From Actinomycetes bacterium (GTDB taxonomy: Bacteria > Actinomycetota > Thermoleophilia > BMS3ABIN01), in NCBI GenBank assembly GCA_021785935.1, contig JAJYOG010000004.1, forward strand, positions 28,052-92,051: 64,000 bases of DNA, given 5' to 3'. The notes under the pieces are model-generated. The model was not told the origin of the DNA and did not search any database. It saw only the letters and a program-made list of their open reading frames with translations. The position numbers and the translations under genes were made by a program. Of this stretch, positions 50,841 to 58,567 are shown piece after piece; position 1 is the stretch's first letter; every line of letters starts with the position of its first letter.

Positions 50841-51048
50841 GCTAATTGAGGTTTTCCATTCCCTCAGTGGTGGGAATCTTATTCCAGACTAAATTCCGGT
50901 TTGGCCGGCGCCGATAAAAACCGCCAGACTGGTTGGCTGACGCCGATAAAAACCGCTAATATGGAGTGGACGCAGGAAATGCAAGCGCCAATGAATTTGA
51001 TGTATCAATGTGCGGCCCGCATGACCGCTTTGACAAACCGGATTAAAA

Positions 51049-51891
51049 GTGTCTGAATCTGAGCTAGGCAAGGAACCCCCGAGAAATGCTCCGCGGGATA
51101 AATGGAACCCCGACATTAAGGACTTCCTGGCCCCGCGGGTAAAGCATGATCGCTGGGTGACTGCTCCCCCGGAAGGTTGGGAAGAAGGCTCGCAACAGTC
51201 CTTCCGCCAGGAAGCCCCCGGTTCAGGCGCCGTTGGAACCGATACCACACCCTCCGGGCATATTGCTCAACCCGCACTGGCGCCCCCAGTGAAGTATTGG
51301 TCGGACGAGCCGAAGATCGCGGCCGCCGCGGCCGCCGCAGAAATCATCGAAGTACGGCCTCGCTGGCGTTTTTCTGTTTGGTGGCTTTTCAGTAGCATAA
51401 TTTTTCCTCTGGTCATCGCCTTCGCCGTCGCCATGTTTGCCCAGGCTACCGTAGCCAAGCCTTATCAAATCCCTTCAGGTTCGATGTTGCCCACGATTCA
51501 GTTACAGGACCGCATTCTGGCCAACCGCATCATTTACAGGTTCCATGGGATCGAGCGGGGGGATGTCGTCGTTTTCCAACCTCCCGAGGGGGTTGATCAA
51601 AGGACTCCGTATGTTAAAAGGGTGATCGGACTTCCTGGCGACACCGTGGAGGTGCGAGGCGGCGTGACGCTTGTGAATGGGCAAGAGTTTGTTGTGCCGA
51701 ACGCGGCCATTCCATCCTATGTAAAGCCGGCAGCGAAAGTTCCAGACGGCCAGCTGTTTGTTTTGGGTGACAATCGCAATGAGAGTTCGGACAGCCATAT
51801 CTGGGGTTACGTTCCAGTGGATAACGTAATCGGCCGCGCTGAGGTTATCTACTGGCCGGTCAAAGACATGCAGCTGCTGGGCAACAACTAA
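51049..51891 (+). CDS. lepB: Signal peptidase I with a long N-terminal extension
   Basis: QIPSGSMLPTIQLQDRILANRIIYRFHGIERGDVVVFQPP...YVKRVIGLPGDTVEV...FVLGDNRNESSDSHIWGYVPVDNVIGRAEVIYWP. Confidence 0.94.
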   Translation: MSESELGKEPPRNAPRDKWNPDIKDFLAPRVKHDRWVTAPPEGWEEGSQQSFRQEAPGSGAVGTDTTPSGHIAQPALAPPVKYWSDEPKIAAAAAAAEIIEVRPRWRFSVWWLFSSIIFPLVIAFAVAMFAQATVAKPYQIPSGSMLPTIQLQDRILANRIIYRFHGIERGDVVVFQPPEGVDQRTPYVKRVIGLPGDTVEVRGGVTLVNGQEFVVPNAAIPSYVKPAAKVPDGQLFVLGDNRNESSDSHIWGYVPVDNVIGRAEVIYWPVKDMQLLGNN

Positions 51892-51905
51892 ACCAGTTCC
51901 GGGCT

Positions 51906-52859
51906 TTGGCTGCCGGCGGCAGAAGAATCAGTTCGAAGGATAATCCGCAAGATAACGCGCGCCTGCTTGGCATTCATATCCGCACCGCCGGCGGGCTCAT
52001 GTCCGGAGCCAGGCACGCCGTGGAAATCGGCTGCACTACCTTCCAGATCATGTCGGGAAATCCCTCCGCCTGGAATCCCGGCTCGCTGGATGAGCGGCAA
52101 GCACTGCAATTCCGCGATTTTCTCGACGCCCACAGTCTCCGGCCGGTCTTCCTTCATGCAGGCTATCTAATCAATCTTTCATGCCGCACCGGCCGCAATG
52201 CGCCCCTGTATGCCAAATCTGTAAAGCTGGCGATCGATACGATCGAGCGGGCGCGGGCGCTTTCATGTGAGTACGTCGTGATGCATATGGGCAGCCGGCG
52301 GGGCATAAGTGCGGACGCGGCTTTAACGGCTTTCACGGATGGAATCATACGTATGGACAAAGCCGTCAATTCCGGAGGAGCAGGCCGCAAAAAAAGCCAG
52401 GGGCTGGAGGGATCGGTAATGCTGCTCTTGGAAAACAGCGCCGGCGCCGGCGATACGGTTGGCTCGACCTTTGAAGAGCTCGCGGAGGTGCTTGCAGCGG
52501 CTGAGGAGCGCGGGGTGCGGCTGCCGCTAGGAATTTGCCTCGATACGGCGCATCTGTGGGGCGCGGGCTACGATCTGCGCTCTGGCGCCGCTGCCCGCCG
52601 TGCGATCGATGATTTCGACCGCGTTGTCGGCATCGACCGGCTGCATCTTATCCATCTAAATGACTCACCGCTAGAGCTGGGAGCAAAACGGGACAAGCAC
52701 GAGCATCCCGGCTGCGGCCTCATCCCCATCAAGGGGCTCGAAGGCTTAGCTCGTGATCGCAGGCTGCGCGCCGTCGCCATGATCATGGAGACACCGGGCG
52801 GCACAGACCCCAGCGATACGCAGCGAATGGATGACCTGAGGGCACTGGCGGGGGTCTAG
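51906..52859 (+). CDS. nfo: Endonuclease IV-family AP endonuclease
   Basis: RLLGIHIRTAGGLMSGARHAVEIGCTTFQIMSGNPSAW...FLHAGYLINLSCRTG...VVMHMGSRRG...GICLDTAHLWGAGYDL...HLNDSPLELGAKRDKHEHPGCGLI. Confidence 0.92.
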   Translation: MAAGGRRISSKDNPQDNARLLGIHIRTAGGLMSGARHAVEIGCTTFQIMSGNPSAWNPGSLDERQALQFRDFLDAHSLRPVFLHAGYLINLSCRTGRNAPLYAKSVKLAIDTIERARALSCEYVVMHMGSRRGISADAALTAFTDGIIRMDKAVNSGGAGRKKSQGLEGSVMLLLENSAGAGDTVGSTFEELAEVLAAAEERGVRLPLGICLDTAHLWGAGYDLRSGAAARRAIDDFDRVVGIDRLHLIHLNDSPLELGAKRDKHEHPGCGLIPIKGLEGLARDRRLRAVAMIMETPGGTDPSDTQRMDDLRALAGV

Positions 52860-52929
52860 TTTTACGAAAAAATCTGCTGCTCGACTATGATCAGTTTCAA
52901 GTCGGGGATACTTGCCCGATGAAGATGTC

Positions 52930-53805
52930 CTACAGCCAGTCCGAGCTCAGCGGCAGGCCGTGAAGCCGCGAGATGTGGGCATCGTAACCACGCTTGTTGC
53001 GCGCATATAACGCCGAAATTATGGCGTTGGCGAGGCTGAAGGCGCCGACCAGCGACGGTGCGAACGAGGTTGAATCCAGCTGGCAATAAAGATTTTTATC
53101 CGCGATTTTTGAAATTTCGGCCAGCGTATTCTCACTGATGCCGACGGAAACGGCGCCACGTTCACGTGCCGTTTTGATTAACCGCAGGACAAACTGGTGC
53201 GCCGTACGAAAGCCGACGGCGATTAAGACTGTATCCTCCCCAAGAACATTAAGCCGCGCCACCTGCTCCTCAGAATTATCCGTCACCGTTACCACTGGCA
53301 GCCCCATTATGCCCAGATAGTAACGCAGGTATCTCACGATCATGGCCGCCTCGAACATTCCAGCAATATAAATGGTCTGCGCCGATTCCAGCAGCTCGAC
53401 GATCTGGAGAAACTCGTCGGCCTGGTTTTTTTTCATGGTTTCCTCGAGGATGCTGACGTCGACGCGAACCGAACGCCCGGAGAAATCATCATCCACGGGA
53501 AAAACGAGTTGACCCTCAACACCGCCGCCGGCGCTCACGGAAGCCAGCCGGTGCTCCTCCCAGGCGGCTTTCATCATCTGGGGAAAGCCGGAGAAGCCGA
53601 GATGCTGGGCGAAGCGGACGACCGTGGAGCTGGTGGTGCCGGTGTGGCGGGCGAGGTCCTGCGCCGTCAGTACCGGAGCTTCGGCGAGATGATCGATGAG
53701 ATAGCGGGCGATTGCCTTGCGGGCCTTGGAGAAGTTTTCGAAGTCATCGTTAAGCGCGCGCAGCAGACTGCCATTGGTCGCTCGTTGTTGACGGCGCGCA
53801 TCCAT
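52930..53805 (-). CDS. MurR/RpiR-family transcriptional regulator (HTH plus SIS)
   Basis: LTAQDLARHTGTTSSTVVRFAQHLGFSGFPQMMKA... and a SIS-like C-terminal domain. Confidence 0.88.
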   Translation of the reverse strand: MDARRQQRATNGSLLRALNDDFENFSKARKAIARYLIDHLAEAPVLTAQDLARHTGTTSSTVVRFAQHLGFSGFPQMMKAAWEEHRLASVSAGGGVEGQLVFPVDDDFSGRSVRVDVSILEETMKKNQADEFLQIVELLESAQTIYIAGMFEAAMIVRYLRYYLGIMGLPVVTVTDNSEEQVARLNVLGEDTVLIAVGFRTAHQFVLRLIKTARERGAVSVGISENTLAEISKIADKNLYCQLDSTSFAPSLVGAFSLANAIISALYARNKRGYDAHISRLHGLPLSSDWL

Positions 53806-53824
53806 GGTGAGGAAAGGTTACATT

Positions 53825-53917
53825 AACAGTTTCGGGGACACAATACTTAATTCTTGGCAAGGAGACTGCATACCGCAAGTACCATGATGAATTAAGTATT
53901 GTGTCCCCGAAACTGTT
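53825..53917. repeat. MITE/REP-like inverted-repeat element (TTCGGGGACACAATACTTAATT family)
   Basis: Perfect 29-nt arms AACAGTTTCGGGGACACAATACTTAATTC (53825-53853) and its reverse complement (53889-53917), 35-nt interior. Confidence 0.9.
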
Positions 53918-53919
53918 GC

Positions 53920-55077
53920 CTACCCCATGCCTACATCCTGCTCGCGCTGCAGCTTCTTGCCTTCGGTTTGCAGGGAGGGAGCTACCATGACTTCCGCTTT
54001 CTGGAAAGCCTGGATATTCTCGTAACCGCAGGTCGCCATCGAAGTTTTAAGGGCGCCGAAGAGGTTGAGGGTGCCGTCGTTCTCGGTGGCGGGCCCGACA
54101 AGAATCTGCTCGAGAGACGCCACCTGGTTGGTCTTGACACGAGTACCGCGGGGAAGTTGCGGATGGAACGTCGCCATGCCCCAATGATAGCCGCGGCCCG
54201 GCGCCTCCGTGGCGCGTGACAGCGGCGAACCGATCATGACCGCGTCGGCGCCGCAGGCGATTGCCTTGCAAATGTCGCCGCCCGTGCGCATGCCGCCGTC
54301 GGCGATGACCTGGACGTAGTCGCCGGTGTCCAGCAGATGCTGGATCCGTGCTGCCGCCGCATCCGCGATCGCGGTAGCCTGGGGAACGCCGATGCCGAGC
54401 ACGCCGCGGGTGGTGCAGGCGGCGCCCGGCCCGACTCCGACAAGCACGCCAACCGCTCCGGTCCTCATCAGATGCAGGGCCGTAGTATAAGAGGCGCAGC
54501 CGCCGACGATGACAGGGATCGGCAGCTCAGCGATGAATTTCTTCAGATTGAGCGGCTCGACGACCGAGCTTACGTGCTCGGCGCTGACAACCGTGCCCTG
54601 GATGATCAGCACGTCGAGGCCGGCGTCGAGCGCCAATTTATAATATTCGGTGACTTTCTGGGGAGTGAGCGATGCTGCGGCCAGAACGCCCTGATCCTTG
54701 ATCTCCTTGATGCGCTGGGCGATCAGCTCCGGCTTGACCGGCTGCTGGTATATCTCCTGGAGCCCTGCGGTTGCCTGCTGGGCGGGCAGCTTGGCGATCT
54801 TGGCCAGCTGCTCGTCGGCGTCCTCATAGCGTGTCTGGATTCCCTCCAGATTGAGGACGGCCATACCGCCGATCTTACCCATGGCGCCGGCGAAACTGGT
54901 ATCGACGACGCCGTCCATCGCCGAGGCCAGGCAAGGAAGTTCGAGCTTGTGCTGTCCTAACGACCAGGTAATGTCCACATCTTCGACATCACGTGTCCGG
55001 CGGCTGGGAACGATGGCGATGTCGTCCAGCCCGTAAGCTCTTCTGCCCTTTTTGCCTCGTCCGATTTCGACTTCCAT
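53920..55077 (-). CDS. GuaB3-family IMP dehydrogenase-related protein
   Basis: MEVEIGRGKKGRRAYGLDDIAIVPSRRTRDVEDVDITWSLG...PCLASAMDGVVD...VGVGPGAACTTRGVLGIGVPQATAIADAAAAR. Confidence 0.93.
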   Translation of the reverse strand: MEVEIGRGKKGRRAYGLDDIAIVPSRRTRDVEDVDITWSLGQHKLELPCLASAMDGVVDTSFAGAMGKIGGMAVLNLEGIQTRYEDADEQLAKIAKLPAQQATAGLQEIYQQPVKPELIAQRIKEIKDQGVLAAASLTPQKVTEYYKLALDAGLDVLIIQGTVVSAEHVSSVVEPLNLKKFIAELPIPVIVGGCASYTTALHLMRTGAVGVLVGVGPGAACTTRGVLGIGVPQATAIADAAAARIQHLLDTGDYVQVIADGGMRTGGDICKAIACGADAVMIGSPLSRATEAPGRGYHWGMATFHPQLPRGTRVKTNQVASLEQILVGPATENDGTLNLFGALKTSMATCGYENIQAFQKAEVMVAPSLQTEGKKLQREQDVGMG

Positions 55078-55262
55078 GAACCCTCCGCGGAGATGAAATT
55101 TACCTGGGAAATTGCGGCCGAAAGCCCGTCTGAGAGCTTCAGGTTAGGGGGATGCTACACCCTGCAATTACAAGTTTCAACCCGTCGGCAAACCTCAATT
55201 TGTAAGCCTGACAACGGTCAGATAAGATGTTTGGACGCAATATATGGAGGTTTGAGAGCGAT

Positions 55263-56153
55263 ATGAGTGATATGAAAATAGGGACAATGACCGTCAAGGC
55301 GGGGCTGGCCGAAATGCTCAAGGGCGGGGTCATCATGGATGTCACCAATGCCGAGCAGGCAAAAACAGCTGAAGAGGCGGGTGCTTGTGCCGTGATGGCG
55401 CTGGAGCGGGTTCCATCCGATATCCGCGCCGATGGCGGCGTTGCCCGCATGTCCGATCCGGAGATGATCCAGGAGATTCAGAAGTCGGTGACCATCCCGG
55501 TGATGGCCAAGGCCCGTATCGGCCATTTCGTCGAGGCACAGATTCTGCAGTCGCTCGAGGTTGATTATATCGACGAGAGCGAAGTGCTGACCCCTGCCGA
55601 CGAGGCCAACCACATCAATAAATGGAAGTTCACTGTGCCGTTTGTCTGCGGCGCCGTCAACCTGGGCGAGGCGCTCAGGCGTATCTCCGAGGGGGCGGCC
55701 ATGATCCGCACCAAGGGCGAGGCGGGTACCGGGAATGTAGTCGAGGCGGTGCGGCACATGCGCACAATCACCGGCGACATCAGGCAGCTGGCCGGCATGG
55801 ATGAAGATGAGCTGTTCATGGCCGCCAAGGAGTTACGGGCGCCGATCGAGCTGGTCCAGTGGGTAGCGAAGAACGGTAAGCTGCCGGTGGTCAACTTCTC
55901 CGCGGGCGGATTGGCGACTCCGGCCGACGCGGCGTTGATGATGCAGCTGGGAGCTGAAGGCGTTTTCGTGGGCTCTGGCATCTTCAAGAGCGAGGATCCG
56001 GCAGGCCGCGGCAAGGCGATCGTCGAAGCGACCACTCATTACAAAGATCCCGAGGTGCTCGCACGCGTCTCCGCCGGCCTCAAGAAAGCCATGATCGGCA
56101 TGGAGATCAAGGATATCGGCGAGGAAAACCTCATCCAGCACCGCGGCTGGTAA
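55263..56153 (+). CDS. pdxS: Pyridoxal 5'-phosphate synthase lyase subunit PdxS
   Basis: [55 protein letters not shown]...[31 protein letters not shown]. Confidence 0.98.
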   Translation: MSDMKIGTMTVKAGLAEMLKGGVIMDVTNAEQAKTAEEAGACAVMALERVPSDIRADGGVARMSDPEMIQEIQKSVTIPVMAKARIGHFVEAQILQSLEVDYIDESEVLTPADEANHINKWKFTVPFVCGAVNLGEALRRISEGAAMIRTKGEAGTGNVVEAVRHMRTITGDIRQLAGMDEDELFMAAKELRAPIELVQWVAKNGKLPVVNFSAGGLATPADAALMMQLGAEGVFVGSGIFKSEDPAGRGKAIVEATTHYKDPEVLARVSAGLKKAMIGMEIKDIGEENLIQHRGW

Positions 56154-56160
56154 GCCCTAA

Positions 56161-56182
56161 TTCGGGGACACAATACTTAATT
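56161..56182 (+). repeat. Solo half-copy of the TTCGGGGACACAATACTTAATT repeat
   Basis: TTCGGGGACACAATACTTAATT, identical to the arm at 53825-53853, one nt upstream of the pdxT ATG (56184). Confidence 0.9.
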
Positions 56183-56183
56183 A

Positions 56184-56831
56184 ATGCCTGATTACGAGCA
56201 TCTGACCGTTGGCGTTCTCGCTCTGCAGGGCGCTTTCCGCGAGCACGCCATCGCCCTCGAAAAATGCGGAGCCACTGCCCGCAAAATTCGCCGCAGGCGA
56301 GATCTGGCTGGACTTGATGCGTTGATCATCCCCGGTGGTGAAAGCACCACCATCGGCAAGCTTATGGTGAGCTACCATCTACTGGATGAAATCAAAGGCA
56401 TTGGCGCCGAGGGGCTTCCCATCTTCGGCACCTGCGCCGGGCTGGTAATGCTGGCCAGAGAGTTAGTCGAGGGTGACCAGCCACTTCTCGGTCTCATGGA
56501 TATAACCGTTCGCCGCAACGCATTCGGCCGGCAGGTAAAAAGTTTCGAGGCGGCGCTGGAGATTCCGGCGCTGGGAGCTGAAGGACCCAGCGGAATACCT
56601 GCCGGCGGAGGGCAGCCGCATGGTCCCTTCCCCGGCATTTTCATCCGCGCCCCCTGGATTGAATCCGCCGGAGCCGGCGTGGAGGTCCTGGCCGAGTATG
56701 ACGGCCACGCCATTGCCGCCCGCCAGGACAAGATGCTCGTCACCGCCTTTCATCCCGAACTCACAGATGACCTCCGGCTCCATGAATTATTCCTTCAAAT
56801 AATGGGTGGATCCGACCCCGCAAAAACATGA
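56184..56831 (+). CDS. pdxT: Pyridoxal 5'-phosphate synthase glutaminase subunit PdxT
   Basis: VGVLALQGAFREHAIALEKCGA...LIIPGGESTTIGKL...PIFGTCAGLVMLAREL...TAFHPELTDDLRLHELFL. Confidence 0.97.
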   Translation: MPDYEHLTVGVLALQGAFREHAIALEKCGATARKIRRRRDLAGLDALIIPGGESTTIGKLMVSYHLLDEIKGIGAEGLPIFGTCAGLVMLARELVEGDQPLLGLMDITVRRNAFGRQVKSFEAALEIPALGAEGPSGIPAGGGQPHGPFPGIFIRAPWIESAGAGVEVLAEYDGHAIAARQDKMLVTAFHPELTDDLRLHELFLQIMGGSDPAKT

Positions 56832-56877
56832 CTTTTGCGATCAGTTCAATTCCTGCACTTAGAGGGTACTTCATAGC

Positions 56878-57595
56878 ATGAGCCCCGAAGCCCAGCACTT
56901 TATCGATCTGCTGGCGCCATATATCGATTCTTACGGTTACTGGGTGGCCTTCTTCGGCATGATGGTCGAGAACGCTGGCATTCCCGTGCCGGCGGAAACG
57001 TCCCTGATAATCCTCTCGTTTTTTGCCAGTCAGGGCGTCCTCAAAATCTGGCTGATCATCCCCATCGCCATCATCGGTGATACCGCCGGCGATAACATCG
57101 GCTACGCCATCGGCAGGTTCGGCGGCAGGCCGCTGGTCGACCGTTATGGCAAGTACATCCGGCTCGATCCTGAGAAGCTCGACCGCATGGAAAAGCTGTT
57201 CCGTGAAAAAGGCGGCCGCACGGTGTATTTTGCGCACTTCCTGGCGTCCACGCGCATCACGGCGGCGCTCACAGCCGGCATGGCGCATATGCGGTACCCC
57301 CAGGTTTCTCATGGTCAATGCCGCCGCGGCCGTAGCCTTCGTCACCCTGGTCGCCGGGATCACCTACTCTTTCGGCAGCAATATCGACGCCGCCCTGAGG
57401 TTTTTCCGGATCTATCGCTGGGCGGCGCTCTGTGTCCTTGCCTCAATCGTGGCCTGGTTCCTCTATCGCTATTATAAAAAGAACCGGAATGCCCACAGAT
57501 ACCTTGGCCTCAAGATCGTCGGCATCTTCGCCGCAGTCGCCGTGGCGGCGTTCCTGATCGCGTATTACGCCGGATATCTGATCGCCGCGGTTTAG
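56878..57595 (+). pseudogene. DedA-family membrane protein, frameshifted at a C homopolymer (possibly a sequencing error)
   Basis: 56878 frame: YGYWVAFFGMMVENAGIPVPAETSLIIL...TRITAALTAGMAHMRYP; continues in the 57077-57595 frame as RFLMVNAAAAVAFVTLVAGITYSFGSNI...; switch at CCCCC 57297-57301. Confidence 0.85.
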
Positions 57596-57672
57596 CGGCC
57601 TCATTGGGGCCTGAAGAGCCGCGCAAACATTCCTATTTCTCTTTAATGTTGTCATGACAGTAGAATCATATT

Positions 57673-57693
57673 GTGGTCACAAATTGTGACCAC
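57673..57693. promoter_or_regulatory. Palindrome site 1: GTGGTCACAAATTGTGACCAC
   Basis: Perfect 21-bp palindrome (10+1+10). Confidence 0.75.
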
Positions 57694-57787
57694 CTCTACT
57701 GTCGCCAATCCTGGCAACTTCCATCCAGCACTTTGTTATGATGCGTTTATCCACTAGCCAAGTCCAGATGGAAATGGTAACAGTTCG

Positions 57788-57814
57788 TTTGAGGTCACAA
57801 ATTGCGCCCTCAAA
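57788..57814. promoter_or_regulatory. Palindrome site 2: TTTGAGGTCACAAATTGCGCCCTCAAA
   Basis: 13+1+13 palindrome with 2 mismatched pairs, sharing the CACAAATTG core. Confidence 0.7.
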
Positions 57815-57843
57815 GAAGCCTTGATTTGCAGGCAAAACAAATT

Positions 57844-57868
57844 TTGAGGTCACAAATTGTGATTTCAA
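57844..57868. promoter_or_regulatory. Palindrome site 3: TTGAGGTCACAAATTGTGATTTCAA
   Basis: 12+1+12 palindrome with 2 mismatched pairs, sharing the GAGGTCACAAATTG core with site 2. Confidence 0.7.
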
Positions 57869-57923
57869 GATTGCAATGGCGGAGAATCATCTGCCCAGGA
57901 TGCTAAGAGCGAAAGGAGCAGAA

Positions 57924-58517
57924 ATGATTGATAAGAAAATGGTCCCTTTTGAACAGGTCGGATATTCAATCATCGTTCTTAGGGGCCGGCGTGTGATGAT
58001 CCATACTGACCTGGCCAAGCTTTACGGTGTTACGACTCGCAGACTGAACGAACAGGTAAGAAGGAATCCGGAGCGCTTTCCAAAGGATTTTATGTTTCAG
58101 TTGACAAAAAAGGAGAGGGATGAGGTGGTCGCAAATTGCGACCACCTCACAAATCTAAGATTTACTCAAAAACTTCCGTATGCGTTTACGGAGCGCGGCG
58201 CAGTAATGCTGGCAAATGTCTTGAATAGCCCGCAGGCGGTGAAGGCCAGCATTCAGGTAGTAAGGGCTTTCATCAAACTTGGAGGAATGCTTGCCTCTCA
58301 TGAAGATCTGGTCAGCAAAGTCGACGCCCTCGAAAAGAAATACGACATGCAATTCAGCGTTGTCTTCGACGCCATACGTCAGCTGATGGAACCTCCCAAG
58401 CCGAAGAAAAACCAGATCGGGTTCCACTGGGATAAAAAACAGGTGGCCGTGAAGAAAGGGACTTCAACGAAGAAGAAGACTTCGGCGCGGAAGAAATTGC
58501 CTGCAAAGAAGGTCTAA
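57924..58517 (+). CDS. ORF6N-domain DNA-binding protein
   Basis: VPFEQVGYSIIVLRGRRVMIHTDLAKLYGVTTRRLNEQVRRNPERFPKDFMFQLTKKERDEVVANCDHLTNLRFTQKLPYAFTERGAVMLANVLNSPQAVKASIQVVRAFIKL; Lys-rich C-terminus. AAGGAG before ATG 57924; the track start is 57876. Confidence 0.9.
   Translation: MIDKKMVPFEQVGYSIIVLRGRRVMIHTDLAKLYGVTTRRLNEQVRRNPERFPKDFMFQLTKKERDEVVANCDHLTNLRFTQKLPYAFTERGAVMLANVLNSPQAVKASIQVVRAFIKLGGMLASHEDLVSKVDALEKKYDMQFSVVFDAIRQLMEPPKPKKNQIGFHWDKKQVAVKKGTSTKKKTSARKKLPAKKV
58121..58149. repeat. Palindrome site 4, inside the ORF6N coding sequence: TGAGGTGGTCGCAAATTGCGACCACCTCA
   Basis: Perfect 29-bp palindrome (14+1+14) spanning the codons for EVVANCDHL. Confidence 0.85.
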
Positions 58518-58567
58518 ATCAAATTTACACAAGGAAGTTCGTCCTTCTCCGGTGATATAATCGCCGC

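Noticed and set aside
54337-54960. Plus-strand ORF of 207 aa over guaB3
   Set aside because: Antisense to a confident GuaB3 gene; no domain evidence.
56878-57595. DedA frameshift considered as programmed ribosomal frameshifting
   Set aside because: A single extra C in a homopolymer without an evident slippery-site/pseudoknot arrangement is better explained by an indel or sequencing error.
57673-57868. Palindromes considered as a short CRISPR array
   Set aside because: Repeats are palindromic, unequal in length, irregularly spaced, and one lies inside a gene; no cas genes in the window.
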